Counted from the first letter of the stretch, positions 36,480-45,672 are shown. The stretch: 64,000 nucleotides of DNA from SAR116 cluster bacterium AG-426-I14 (GCA_003210055.1 QCNS01000007.1:1-64000), one strand, 5' to 3'. Numbers and translations: made by a program. The notes: a model not told the origin generated them from the letters alone.

Positions 36480-37053
36480 ATATAATTTGGTTAACAAGTC
36501 TGTTGCAAAAGATAAAATAATCTTGAAATCAAAAGATATAACTTTTATTAAAAAAAAAATTAAATTAATTTATTCTTTTTCAATATACAATGGTCAATCA
36601 ACAAAATTTAAAAATAATTTTAAAAAACAATTTAATCTTAGTTTACCTAACATTTCTGAATACTCTAAATTAGATAAAATCACCGTATTGTGGATAAGAG
36701 ATAATTCTTACTTTGTTTGTTCTGATTTTAATCTAAAAAAAAAATTTGAAAAAAGTGTTAACACCTTTTATTCACTTGCTTCAATAACTGATCAATCTGG
36801 AGGTTGGGCTAGTTTTTTTATTGAAGGGAGTTTAAAAAAAATGTTGTTAGAAAAAATGATAAATATTGATTATAATAAGCTCTCAGAAAAATCTGTAATA
36901 AGCACTTCTTTTTATGGTATAAGATGTTTATTTGTTAACAATTTAAACATAAATAAGTTGGAAGTTCTTTGTCCCATATCTTTTTCAGACTCAATTGAAA
37001 AAAAACTGTTAAATGTAATTAATTTTACAAAGGCTGTACAATCAAATTATTAA
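36472..37053 (+). CDS. soxG: Sarcosine oxidase gamma subunit
   Basis: 193 residues, very Lys/Asn-rich and weakly conserved as this subunit usually is. The DQSGGWASFFIEGSLKKMLLEK segment and the later CPISFSDSIEKKLLN stretch match the GcvT-like fold of SoxG. Position last in soxBDAG with an 8-bp overlap to soxA supports it. A stronger call would need alignment. Confidence 0.78.
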   Translation: MFKYNLVNKSVAKDKIILKSKDITFIKKKIKLIYSFSIYNGQSTKFKNNFKKQFNLSLPNISEYSKLDKITVLWIRDNSYFVCSDFNLKKKFEKSVNTFYSLASITDQSGGWASFFIEGSLKKMLLEKMINIDYNKLSEKSVISTSFYGIRCLFVNNLNINKLEVLCPISFSDSIEKKLLNVINFTKAVQSNY

Positions 37054-37099
37054 CTTCTAGAATTTTATTTAGGGTATAACAAGCTTTGAAAGTTGCAAA

Positions 37100-38113
37100 A
37101 TGGTAAATGATAATAATCAATCAATTGAACTATCGCTAGAGGAAATTAAAACATTAGTAATAAGAGTTTTTTCAAATAACGGTTGTGATATTAATAATTC
37201 TAATGCTTTGGCTTCAACAATAACAGCTGCTGAAAGAGATGGTGCTTCATCACACGGATTGTTTAGAATACCAGGTTACATAGCTTCACTGGTTTCAAAA
37301 AAGGTTAATGGTAAATCAAACCCTATGGTTAAGAATAAAACAAATATAATTTTAGAGTGTGATGCAGATAACGGATTTGCACCTTTAGCTTTGGAAAAAA
37401 GTTTACCAATATTAGTAAATTCAGCAAAAAATAATGGTATTTCCACATTGTCTATTAAAAATTGTTATCATTTTGCTGCATTATGGCCTGAAACAGAATT
37501 TTTGGCTAAAAACGGATTAGTAGGTATTGCTTGTACAGCATATAAACCTTCTGTTGCACCGGCTGGTTCCAAAGAACCTTTTTTTGGAACAAACCCTATA
37601 TCAATGGCTTGGCCCAGAGATAATCATAATCCAGTAGTATTTGACATGGCTACAGCTACTATGGCTAAGGGAGAGGTAATGATAGCCGCTAGAGATGGGC
37701 ATGAGCTTCCAGAGGGTGTTGGTCTTGATTCTAAAGGTAATATAACAAAGAACCCAAAAGAAATATTAAAAGGGGTTTTATTACCATTTGGAGGTTATAA
37801 AGGTTCTGCTATTTCATTAATGGTTGAACTTTTTGCAGCAGGATTGACTGGAGATTATTTTTCATATGAGGCAGAATTATCAGATAATAATGATGGTGGT
37901 CCGCCAAAGGGAGGTGAGTTTTTATTAGCAATGAACCCTGATATAATTGCAGATAATAATTGGAAAATTCATTGTGAAAATTTTTTTTCAAAAATAAAAA
38001 CTTTAGATGGTGTTAGGCTCCCTGGTGAACGCAGGCATAAAATTCGAAATCAAACAAATGCTACAAGAAATGTTAACAAAGAACTTTATAATAAAATTAA
38101 TGAACTTTGTTAA
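37100..38113 (+). CDS. Ldh_2-family (malate/L-lactate dehydrogenase-like) oxidoreductase, DpkA-like
   Basis: 337 residues. AERDGASSHGLFRIPGYI, SIKNCYHFAALWPETEFLA, GTNPISMAWPR and PFGGYKGSAISLMVELFAAGLTGD are the signature of the Ldh_2 family. The length and the SKEPFFGTNP region fit delta-1-piperideine-2-carboxylate/pyrroline-2-carboxylate reductases, which reduce cyclic imino acids, and ureidoglycolate-type members are an alternative. 46 bases after soxG, possibly part of the same operon. Convergent with the DUF3726 gene, stop codons adjacent. Confidence 0.85.
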   Translation: MVNDNNQSIELSLEEIKTLVIRVFSNNGCDINNSNALASTITAAERDGASSHGLFRIPGYIASLVSKKVNGKSNPMVKNKTNIILECDADNGFAPLALEKSLPILVNSAKNNGISTLSIKNCYHFAALWPETEFLAKNGLVGIACTAYKPSVAPAGSKEPFFGTNPISMAWPRDNHNPVVFDMATATMAKGEVMIAARDGHELPEGVGLDSKGNITKNPKEILKGVLLPFGGYKGSAISLMVELFAAGLTGDYFSYEAELSDNNDGGPPKGGEFLLAMNPDIIADNNWKIHCENFFSKIKTLDGVRLPGERRHKIRNQTNATRNVNKELYNKINELC

Positions 38114-38725
38114 TTAATAACCTGCACCTTTTTCCTTTGAAGAAATGCTATCTTTAACAAAACTATTTTTTCCAAAAGAAAGGATTGTACTCCAATCATT
38201 GTCATCAATTTTGTATTCATTAACCTTTTTCAATAGTGACAAATTATTTGACTGTATACATAACTTTTCTTGACTTATAAAGTAATAATCTGAATTTAAG
38301 TTTCTTTTTAAAACACACACTTTTGACTTATTTGATTTAGCGATAAGAATATTTTTTTTATTTTTTATTGAAAATTTAATATTAAATTCTTTTGCAAACA
38401 TACCAATCGCCGCAATTAAAAATTGAGGGGCAAAAACGTAACCTTCCCATTGACATTTTTTTGAAATAATATTCTCTATTAAACTTAAAGAAAAAAATGG
38501 AGCAATAAAAAGATTCTCTTTTTCTTTACAAATTAAGTTAGGTATATAATTTATCTTATTGTATTTGTTTAACAAATAACAAATTTCTCTACTGTATTTT
38601 ATATTATGCTGAGATAAAAAAACACACATTTTACCTGTTTCGTAAGCAAGCCCCCATTCTAAGTTTATACCTCTAATTGCCTTGACAATTTCTGAATTAA
38701 TTTGGTTGAGAGATACTCGAGTCAT
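38114..38725 (-). CDS. DUF3726 family protein
   Basis: 203 residues. The N-terminus MTRVSLNQINSE, then INLEWGLAYETGKMCVFL, matches DUF3726, whose members are of unknown function. Its start overlaps the 3' end of the 564-residue gene by 29 bases, so the two are almost certainly co-translated. No signal peptide or membrane segment. Last gene of the five-gene minus operon that starts with the amidase. Confidence 0.6.
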   Translation of the reverse strand: MTRVSLNQINSEIVKAIRGINLEWGLAYETGKMCVFLSQHNIKYSREICYLLNKYNKINYIPNLICKEKENLFIAPFFSLSLIENIISKKCQWEGYVFAPQFLIAAIGMFAKEFNIKFSIKNKKNILIAKSNKSKVCVLKRNLNSDYYFISQEKLCIQSNNLSLLKKVNEYKIDDNDWSTILSFGKNSFVKDSISSKEKGAGY

Positions 38726-40391
38726 AATTTTCTAATATAGGAAAGAACCATTCTATTTTTTGTTTTTTAATTATTTGATAGGGTAATGGCGCTCCTTGAA
38801 ACAAAGTAATTCTTGTCCACAAATCAGATTTTGGATCAAACTTTGTTGCACCAAAAAAACTTAATTTAAATCTTAAAATATCAATTGGTTTCATTTTTTT
38901 ATGAGTTAAACTTTCATGAATTTCACTATATTTATACTTTTCATTTATCAAAATTCTTTTGATAATATATTTCATTTCTGGATTAATTAATATTAAATCT
39001 GAAATCTTTAATTTTTTACTATATTTGTTTAATAAAAAATATAATTTATTTACTTGCAAGCAAATATCTAAGGGTAATCTCTTATCATATCCATTATCTA
39101 AATTTTTAACACCCAATCTTGGTTCTTCTTTAGTTTCAGATACATACCAAAAATAGTGATCATTATTTTTATACTTATTATTTTTGTTTATTGCCCACAA
39201 ATAATTTTTTAAAATTATTTTCTTTAACTTTGATATTGTATGATTAAAATTAACTAGTTCATTTTCATCACAGCTCATTTTATTTGAAATATTATCAGAC
39301 ATAATAGGAAAAGCTTCAATAAAAATACTATATAGTATTTCCTTTGTTTCTTGAGAAACATCTTTGATATAAGACAAAAAATTTTTCAATGGAAATTCAT
39401 TTTTTAATAATGATAAGACTTTCTTATTATTGATTATTGATGATAATTCTTTTCTACTCTTGAGTATTTTTCTTTTTTGAACTGTATCTTCTACTTTCCA
39501 TTGACATATATGTAAATAAGCTTTTTTTAACGATGCAATAATAAACTTTATACGATTTTGGCTAACAACTTTTTTTGAACTAATTTTTTTAAGTAATTTG
39601 TATTTATTATCAATCCATGTATGTATTAACTTTGGATGATTAATTATATAAGGCGCCATTCCAAGACCTGTCGCATTTCCAGTTCCAATAAACTGAGAAA
39701 TTTTCTCATCGAGCTTAATACTTGTTGTACCACCTTTGGCTTTCGCTAAAAAATTTATTAGTTCTATAGAAAAATATTTAAGCATATAAACAGTTAACAT
39801 TTCAGCCCAGAAAGGATTTCTTAAAACCTTACAATTATCTTTTATATCAAAATCATGGATGCCAAACTTTCCATTCCCATAAACGGCCGTAGTTCTAAGA
39901 AGATATCCAATATCCCTTATAAGGTTAAAATCAGGTTGTTTACCTTTAGCTAAGTTATTTAGAGTATGTTTATATAACCTCATAGATTTATTTGCTCTAC
40001 TGAGAGTAATTTGTTTATTTAAATGCTGACCTTTCTCTTGAAGTGGAACATTTTTTTTTAAATGAATAAGTTCTTTTTTACTAGGTACGCCTTTGAACAA
40101 AGTGAATGTTAAATCCCATTTATCAGCGATTACTCTATCACTTCTATCTTCATCAGTTATTAAGTGAGCAAAAACAATTAAAGAATATATATTCTCATGA
40201 GTATTCACAGTAATTATTGAAGAACCTTTTCCTTTATTATTTATTTTCCAATCTAAAATATTAAATACCCATTGCTTTTTAAAAATTTCGTTAATTAATT
40301 GCCTTGAAAAAGATAATCTTGTTGAATGAAATGACCCGAGATTATCAAGCTTCATTAAGTCATTTGGTAGATCTGAAATAAGATGGTTCAT
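38697..40391 (-). CDS. Uncharacterised 564-residue protein, partner of DUF3726
   Basis: A soluble protein without a signal peptide. Conserved-looking segments include the LGSFHSTRLSFSRQLINEIF start, ADKWDLTFTLFKGVPSKK, TTAVYGNGKFGIHD, AEMLTVYMLKYF and ATGLGMAPYIINHPKL. I recall a hypothetical family with this motif order in Proteobacteria but no assigned activity. It lies 26 bases downstream of the dipeptidase gene and overlaps DUF3726. Proposed link to amide/peptide catabolism rests on context only. Confidence 0.6.
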   Translation of the reverse strand: MNHLISDLPNDLMKLDNLGSFHSTRLSFSRQLINEIFKKQWVFNILDWKINNKGKGSSIITVNTHENIYSLIVFAHLITDEDRSDRVIADKWDLTFTLFKGVPSKKELIHLKKNVPLQEKGQHLNKQITLSRANKSMRLYKHTLNNLAKGKQPDFNLIRDIGYLLRTTAVYGNGKFGIHDFDIKDNCKVLRNPFWAEMLTVYMLKYFSIELINFLAKAKGGTTSIKLDEKISQFIGTGNATGLGMAPYIINHPKLIHTWIDNKYKLLKKISSKKVVSQNRIKFIIASLKKAYLHICQWKVEDTVQKRKILKSRKELSSIINNKKVLSLLKNEFPLKNFLSYIKDVSQETKEILYSIFIEAFPIMSDNISNKMSCDENELVNFNHTISKLKKIILKNYLWAINKNNKYKNNDHYFWYVSETKEEPRLGVKNLDNGYDKRLPLDICLQVNKLYFLLNKYSKKLKISDLILINPEMKYIIKRILINEKYKYSEIHESLTHKKMKPIDILRFKLSFFGATKFDPKSDLWTRITLFQGAPLPYQIIKKQKIEWFFPILENYDSSISQPN

Positions 40392-40417
40392 TTTGTAATA
40401 TTTAATACCATTAATTG

Positions 40418-41389
40418 TTACCTAAAAGAATTAGTTCTTTTAAAAAAATCGATCCAATTTTCACCTTGTATTTTTTTTATCTGATTATCTGTTAAGCCTG
40501 ATTGAGATAAATTTTCAAAAATTTTATGCCAATCTTTATTATCTTTAAACCAACTTGGCATTTTTGGAAATCCTGGATTTGAAGGTGATCCTTCTCCATA
40601 ATCCATATTTTTTGTCCATCTACCAACTCTCATCCATTCTACAATTGAATCAGGTTGATCTTGACACAAGTCAGAACCAAAGCCAATGTGTTCAACACCA
40701 ATAAGTTCAATAAGATCTTTTATCATGTTTGTAAATTCTTCAACACTACAATTTGATGAATTTTTTAGATGATGTGGATATAAAGAAAGGCCTAATATAC
40801 CGTTATTTTCTGATAATGCTCTTAAAACTTTATTTGATTTATTTCTTTTTGCTTTATGCCAAAACTCTGGGTTTGCATGACTGATTGTTATCGGGACTGA
40901 TGAATATTCAATTGCTTCTAAAGTTGATTTTTCAGAAGAATGTGACATATCAATAATCATGCCTACTCTATTCATTTCTTTTACAACCTCTTTTCCCATT
41001 CTTGTTAGACCACTATCTTGTTCTTCATAACAACCAGTAGCTAACAAAGATTGATTATTATAAGTTAATTGCATAAATCTAGCGCCCAACCTATGTAAAA
41101 TCTCTATTAATCTAATATCATCTTCAATTGGGGAGGGGTTTTGAAAACCAAAAATAACTGCAGTTTTATTATTTTCTTTGGCATAAATAATATCTTTAAG
41201 ACTGTATGCAGGAAGTATTAAATTAGAAAAACTTTCAAAATAGGAATTCCATTTTTCAAAATTTAAAATAGTTTCACGAAATTGTTCATGGTAAGCAATT
41301 GTAACATGAACTGCGGTTAAATTAGACATTCTCCATTGTTTAAATATTTTTTCAGACCAATTGCAATATTGTAATCCATCTATAATCAT
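40418..41389 (-). CDS. M19 (membrane dipeptidase) family protein with altered metal site
   Basis: 323 residues. Late M19 motifs are present: IIDMSHSS and SHANPEFWH (His ligands) and VEHIGFGSDLC. But the N-terminal HxD is replaced (IIDGLQYCNW), the bridging-Glu position in the EGG loop reads FQNPSP, and the LTHN His is LTYN. At least one of the two zinc sites must therefore be lost or rebuilt. The protein is a distinct M19-like clade; dipeptidase activity cannot be assumed. Second zinc ligands remain. Fits the amidase-led operon. Confidence 0.78.
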   Translation of the reverse strand: MIIDGLQYCNWSEKIFKQWRMSNLTAVHVTIAYHEQFRETILNFEKWNSYFESFSNLILPAYSLKDIIYAKENNKTAVIFGFQNPSPIEDDIRLIEILHRLGARFMQLTYNNQSLLATGCYEEQDSGLTRMGKEVVKEMNRVGMIIDMSHSSEKSTLEAIEYSSVPITISHANPEFWHKAKRNKSNKVLRALSENNGILGLSLYPHHLKNSSNCSVEEFTNMIKDLIELIGVEHIGFGSDLCQDQPDSIVEWMRVGRWTKNMDYGEGSPSNPGFPKMPSWFKDNKDWHKIFENLSQSGLTDNQIKKIQGENWIDFFKRTNSFR

Positions 41390-41398
41390 TATTTATCT

Positions 41399-41989
41399 CT
41401 ATTTTTTTGACTCTATTTTTAACATATTAGAAAAGTCAGATATTCTTGGTATAGGCCAATCAGGTGTGTCACACGGCACTTTAAAAACATTTAAGGTCAT
41501 AGAAATTAAACTATAATATCCACATATTCCGACAATATCTATTACTTTTGTTTTGCCAAGTTTTTCTAATGCTAAATTAAAAGTATTTTCTTCAACATTT
41601 TTTAAAATATTAGCTTCTGCAGAAAAATCAAAAACTATTTGTTCAATTTCATTTTCAAAAATCGGTCGTTCAGCTTTTGATATTATATCAACATGTTCTT
41701 TTTTTATTCCAGCTTTAATAGCAAGTGGTGCATGATGCTCCCATTCGAATTCAGAAGACCATACTCTTCCAGTTGTTATTATAGCTAATTCTGATAAAGA
41801 TGGATCTAAACTTGTTTTATATCTCGCATATGCTCCAACTTGTTGAGCACATTTTGCTAATTCTGGATTATTTAACCAAATTCTTAGTGGCCCAACTACT
41901 TTTCCTCTAGGGCCATTTACAATTTCGTCATATACTTTTTTTTGTTCAATATTTAAATCATTTTCATTCCAGTCTTTTAACCTTGGCAT
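41399..41989 (-). CDS. Carboxymuconolactone decarboxylase-family protein
   Basis: 196 residues. The central helix motif SELAIITTGRVWSSEFEWEHHAPLAIKAGI matches the AhpD/CMD superfamily, with Glu and His in place of the CxxC of the peroxidase-type members, so a hydrolase or decarboxylase role is more likely than thiol chemistry. Between amidase and dipeptidase genes with gaps of 12 and 9 bases. Substrate unknown. Confidence 0.8.
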   Translation of the reverse strand: MPRLKDWNENDLNIEQKKVYDEIVNGPRGKVVGPLRIWLNNPELAKCAQQVGAYARYKTSLDPSLSELAIITTGRVWSSEFEWEHHAPLAIKAGIKKEHVDIISKAERPIFENEIEQIVFDFSAEANILKNVEENTFNLALEKLGKTKVIDIVGICGYYSLISMTLNVFKVPCDTPDWPIPRISDFSNMLKIESKK

Positions 41990-42001
41990 TTTATTTACTC
42001 C

Positions 42002-43144
42002 TTAAAACTTATGTAAATTTTGTAAAATTACTTCATCAGTATTTTTACTTCCTAGTATTGATAGGCCAACCGGCCCATTCTTCATTATGAATTTAGGTAT
42101 AGATACTTGTGGTCTTGATGATAAACCCGAAATTGAAGTCATCATCATTATTTTTTTTCTTGCTTCTAGTGATTTATTTTGAGACATGCTTAATTTAGGT
42201 GCAGAGAATGGGGTAGTTGGAAAAATAGCAAACATTTCAGAGGTCAAATTTTCATTCAAGTTTGCAACCAACTTATTTTTAAACTCAATTGCTTGTAAAT
42301 ACTCCTTTTCTGAAATTTTATTTGCCATTTCTAAACGAGAATTAATTTCGCTAGATATTTTAGGATTATTTTTTAAAATCCATGGAATAACATTTTTTTG
42401 AACCTCAAAACCTTGTATGATTCTAAATTTATCAGAAATAATATCTTTTTTAAAATGAGTTATATTAATTTTTTTAATATTACCAAATTTGAACTTACAA
42501 TATTCATTAAATTTTGTTTTAACTTCTTCTGTAGCTAGATCTAATAAATCTTGAGCTATTACAATTGTTTCAATAGATTTATCTTTGATGTTTTTTAAAA
42601 AAACTGTTCCCAATAATTTAAAAGTATTTATGTTTTTGGAAAACCAGCCAATAGTATCTAAACTTGGAGCCATTGGATAGACTTTATCTGTATTAATTCT
42701 TCCATGTGTAGGTCTTATTCCATATAAACCACAAAATGAGGCTGGTACTCTAACAGAACCGCCAGTGTCACTTCCTATTGAAAAATGAATATTTTTTTGA
42801 GTTAAACCTGCAGCAGAGCCTGAACTGGAGCCTCCTGGAACACAACCTGGTGCAGATTTATTTGATGGTGTGCCATAATGTTTGTTTTCACCAATAATAG
42901 AATAAAAAAACTCGTCACATATTGTGATTCCTTTTAATATAGCACCTTGATCTAAAATTTGTTTTAAAAATGGAGCAAAATCTTTAGCGGGTGTACATTT
43001 TTTGTAGAAGTCTGGATTACCACAAGAGCATTTTAGACCTCTGACATCGCACATATCCTTTAATAAAAATGTCTTTCCATTCAAAATACCTTTTTTCGAT
43101 AAACGAATAGTTTTCTTCGGAGAATGTGGCATCAAAAAATTCAT
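42002..43144 (-). CDS. Amidase (amidase signature family)
   Basis: 380 residues. The catalytic triad is visible: Lys in FLLKDMCDVRG, the cis-Ser in GGSSSGSAAG and the nucleophile Ser in GSDTGGSVRVPA. Shorter than many GatA-like amidases. A Cys cluster (KCSCGNPDFYKKC) near residue 40-50 is unusual and may bind a metal or stabilise a loop. First gene of a minus operon with CMD, M19, the 564-residue protein and DUF3726. Divergent from apt (50 bases). Confidence 0.88.
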   Translation of the reverse strand: MNFLMPHSPKKTIRLSKKGILNGKTFLLKDMCDVRGLKCSCGNPDFYKKCTPAKDFAPFLKQILDQGAILKGITICDEFFYSIIGENKHYGTPSNKSAPGCVPGGSSSGSAAGLTQKNIHFSIGSDTGGSVRVPASFCGLYGIRPTHGRINTDKVYPMAPSLDTIGWFSKNINTFKLLGTVFLKNIKDKSIETIVIAQDLLDLATEEVKTKFNEYCKFKFGNIKKINITHFKKDIISDKFRIIQGFEVQKNVIPWILKNNPKISSEINSRLEMANKISEKEYLQAIEFKNKLVANLNENLTSEMFAIFPTTPFSAPKLSMSQNKSLEARKKIMMMTSISGLSSRPQVSIPKFIMKNGPVGLSILGSKNTDEVILQNLHKF

Positions 43145-43194
43145 TTGTTTCGTAACCTAGATTAATTATTATAATATTATTTTGTTAAAATATT

Positions 43195-43716
43195 ATGAGC
43201 AATATAAATTTATATAATTATATAGAAAGTATTAGTGATTTCCCAAAAAAGGGGATTTTATTTAGAGATATTAGTCCTTTGCTTGCTAATTTTGAAGCGA
43301 TTTCTGAACTTAGAAGTATTTTTTTAAATGAAGCTTTGAAATATAAAATTGATTATGTGGCGGGAATAGATGCTAGAGGTTTCTTATTTTCTACTTTATT
43401 AAGTCAAGATTTAAAGGTTGGTTCAATTTTGATCAGAAAACCAGATAAACTTCCAGGAGAGTTGTACACTCGCACTTATAAATTAGAATATGGTGAATCC
43501 AACTTATCAATTAAAAAATCTTTAGATATTAAGAATAAAAATATAATTTTAATAGATGACTTATTAGCTACTGGAGGCACATTAAAATGTGCAGAAGATT
43601 TAATAAATGATAATGGTGGTAATGTAACTCTTTCAATGGTTGTCATAGAATTAGTTTCACTTAAGGGAAGACATAAACTCTCTCCTAATTTTTATTCAGT
43701 TTTAAAGTATGATTAA
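43195..43716 (+). CDS. apt: Adenine phosphoribosyltransferase
   Basis: 173 residues, normal length. PKKGILFRDISPLL, AGIDARGFLF and the PRPP loop NIILIDDLLATGGTL define Apt, which converts adenine and PRPP to AMP. The ATG at 43195 has no strong ribosome site. It overlaps the downstream nucleosidase by 8 bases; together they recycle adenine released from methylthioadenosine or SAH. Confidence 0.95.
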   Translation: MSNINLYNYIESISDFPKKGILFRDISPLLANFEAISELRSIFLNEALKYKIDYVAGIDARGFLFSTLLSQDLKVGSILIRKPDKLPGELYTRTYKLEYGESNLSIKKSLDIKNKNIILIDDLLATGGTLKCAEDLINDNGGNVTLSMVVIELVSLKGRHKLSPNFYSVLKYD

Positions 43717-44257
43717 AAAGAGTGATACAGTTATCCTTGTTGCAATTCCCAAAGAGCTGCCAAAATTATTATTGCCAGATTGGAATATTATTTATACTGG
43801 CGTTGGTAAAATAAATGCTTCTTTTGCTATTTCAAAAGCTTATTTTGAGTTTAAGCCTAAAATATTTATAAACTATGGTACTGCTGGCGCTTTGAATCAT
43901 TCTCTATCTGGTTTATTGGAGGTGTCAAAGTTTGAGCAAAGAGATATGGAAGTTTCGGCATTAGGTTTTAAAATTGGAGAAACTCCTTTTGAAAAATTAT
44001 CTACAATAACTAATTCAGAAAAAGGTTTTTCATGTAGTACGGGAGATAATTTTGTGACTAAAGTTCCAAAAATTAAAACTGATTTAGTTGATATGGAGTC
44101 ATATGCATATGCCAAATTCTGTAATTTATACAATATTAAATTTTACTGTTATAAGTATGTTTCTGATAATGCCAATGAAAATGCTTCAATCGATTGGAAT
44201 AAAACTATCAAAAATGGTGCAAAAGAATTTGCTAATTTTCTTTTAAATTTTAATTAG
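43709..44257 (+). CDS. MTA/SAH nucleosidase-like phosphorylase-superfamily protein
   Basis: 182 residues, shorter than Pfs (about 230). The catalytic Glu is in VDMESYAYAKF and the Asp in VSDNANENA. YTGVGKINASFAI at the N-terminus is the phosphate-loop region. It probably releases adenine from methylthioadenosine or S-adenosylhomocysteine, feeding Apt, with which it is translationally coupled. The T-rich terminator overlaps its stop. Confidence 0.75.
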   Translation: MIKKSDTVILVAIPKELPKLLLPDWNIIYTGVGKINASFAISKAYFEFKPKIFINYGTAGALNHSLSGLLEVSKFEQRDMEVSALGFKIGETPFEKLSTITNSEKGFSCSTGDNFVTKVPKIKTDLVDMESYAYAKFCNLYNIKFYCYKYVSDNANENASIDWNKTIKNGAKEFANFLLNFN

Positions 44258-44292
44258 AAGATGACGAAAATGCCATCTTCTAATTTTTTTTT
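44254..44292 (+). terminator. Intrinsic terminator for apt-nucleosidase
   Basis: TTAGAAGATG (44254-44263), a 10-base loop region, and CATCTTCTAA (44274-44283) form a stem followed by nine T residues. It overlaps the stop codon of the nucleosidase gene and reaches the stop codon of the convergent membrane gene, so the intergenic space is fully used by it. Confidence 0.85.
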
Positions 44293-44872
44293 AAGAAAAA
44301 GAATTTTGAGCAACTGTCATGCCTACTAACATAGGTATAGATAGTAATGTATTAGTTCTTGAAAACAGCATAGCAGTTTTTGCTGATTTTGCTTTAGTTT
44401 CAGCATCAACTTTCACTATACCTAAAGCTCTTTTTTGATTAGGCCAAATTACAGCCCAGACATTAATAAACATTATTATACCTAACCACATACCGATGCC
44501 AATTGGCCAAAATTCATTAGAAAATGTCAATGCCTCGAACAAGTAGCCTTTGATATATGCTAATTTTAATCCAGTTAAGATGGTTATAACTGCACCCCAT
44601 CTGAACCAAAATAGTGCACTTGGTGCAATAAATTTACTAATAGCTGGCTTTTGATCATCTGGTATTCTGCTCATATTAGGTATTTGAACAAAATTAAAAT
44701 AATATAATATACCTACCCACATTATAGCTGATAAAACATGTAACCATCTTAATATCCACATACTAAAGGCGGTTTTATCAAAGGAATTTCCAGATAAAGC
44801 TATTATAAATAAAACGGCTAATACAAAAGAAATGATGATTGTAAACTTTAAATTATTTAGTATGAAAGTCAT
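44291..44872 (-). CDS. PuuD-like urate oxidase N-terminal membrane protein
   Basis: 193 residues with about five membrane segments: RWLHVLSAIMWVGILYYF contains the His typical of the family and FINVWAVIWPNQKRALG follows. It corresponds to the membrane part of the bacterial urate hydroxylase PuuD, but the C-terminal cytochrome c domain of full-length PuuD is absent. Urate oxidation is therefore not assured; it might act with a separate cytochrome or have another substrate. 27 bases from sodB in the same direction. Confidence 0.7.
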   Translation of the reverse strand: MTFILNNLKFTIIISFVLAVLFIIALSGNSFDKTAFSMWILRWLHVLSAIMWVGILYYFNFVQIPNMSRIPDDQKPAISKFIAPSALFWFRWGAVITILTGLKLAYIKGYLFEALTFSNEFWPIGIGMWLGIIMFINVWAVIWPNQKRALGIVKVDAETKAKSAKTAMLFSRTNTLLSIPMLVGMTVAQNSFS

Positions 44873-44899
44873 TTAATTTAAATATATGAATTGTAATAA

Positions 44900-45499
44900 T
44901 TATAATTTTGCTGCTACATATTCCCAGTTTACTAAATTATCCAAGAAATTTGTTAAATAAGCTGGTCTTTTGTTTCTAAAGTCAATATAGTAAGAATGTT
45001 CCCAAACATCACATCCTAACAAAGCTGTTTGACCAAAGCAGATTGGATTAACTCCATTTTCTGTTTTAGTAATCTTTAACGTTCCATCAGTATCTTTTAC
45101 TAGCCAACACCAACCTGACCCAAATTGAGTTGCACCAGCATCTGCAAACTTATTTTTAAAATCTTCAATACTACCAAATTGATCTGTCAAAGCGTTTTCT
45201 AATTCACTTGGTATTATGCTATTGTTAGGACCCATCATATTCCAAAATTCTTTATGGTTCCAATGTTGAGAAACATTATTAAATATACCATTTTGAGCTA
45301 TTTGTGATTTGTCATAAGTTCCTTTTATTATTTCTTCTAGTGATTTATTTTCCCACTCTGTTCCTGATAAAAGTTTGTTGCCATTATCCACATAGGCTTT
45401 GTGATGAATATCATGATGAAATTCAAGCGTTTCTTTGCTCATACCTTTATCTGATAGAGCATCATGAGAATAGGGTAGATCGGGTAATTCTAAAGTCAT
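44900..45499 (-). CDS. sodB: Superoxide dismutase (Fe type)
   Basis: 199 residues from ATG 45499, with GGAG seven bases upstream; an ATG at 45511 would lie too close to no ribosome site. Metal ligands are the His in LEFHHDIHH, the His in VSQHWNHKEFW, and the Asp/His in LGCDVWEHSYY. Gln in FGQTA-type context (QFGSGWCW) suggests Fe/Mn-type. Removes superoxide in the cytoplasm. Precedes the PuuD-like gene by 27 bases. Confidence 0.95.
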   Translation of the reverse strand: MTLELPDLPYSHDALSDKGMSKETLEFHHDIHHKAYVDNGNKLLSGTEWENKSLEEIIKGTYDKSQIAQNGIFNNVSQHWNHKEFWNMMGPNNSIIPSELENALTDQFGSIEDFKNKFADAGATQFGSGWCWLVKDTDGTLKITKTENGVNPICFGQTALLGCDVWEHSYYIDFRNKRPAYLTNFLDNLVNWEYVAAKL

Positions 45500-45672
45500 T
45501 TTTTTCTCCATACGTTTTTAATGTCTTGATGCATGTATATCATATATAGTCTTAAATATATATTGCAAAAATTATTTTTATAATCTTAAAGCTTTGAATA
45601 ATAATTTATAAATTAATTGATATTATAAGTATTTCAATTTAAAAATTATAATTGAAAATTTACGGAGATTTT

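Noticed and set aside
44291-45499. Frameshift or fusion remnant joining the PuuD-like gene to a cytochrome
   Set aside because: No haem-binding CxxCH codons follow on either strand, and sodB occupies the flanking DNA; the short form looks complete.
45304-45549. Plus-strand open frame antisense to sodB
   Set aside because: It is a shadow of a highly conserved gene, with low-complexity composition and no ribosome site.
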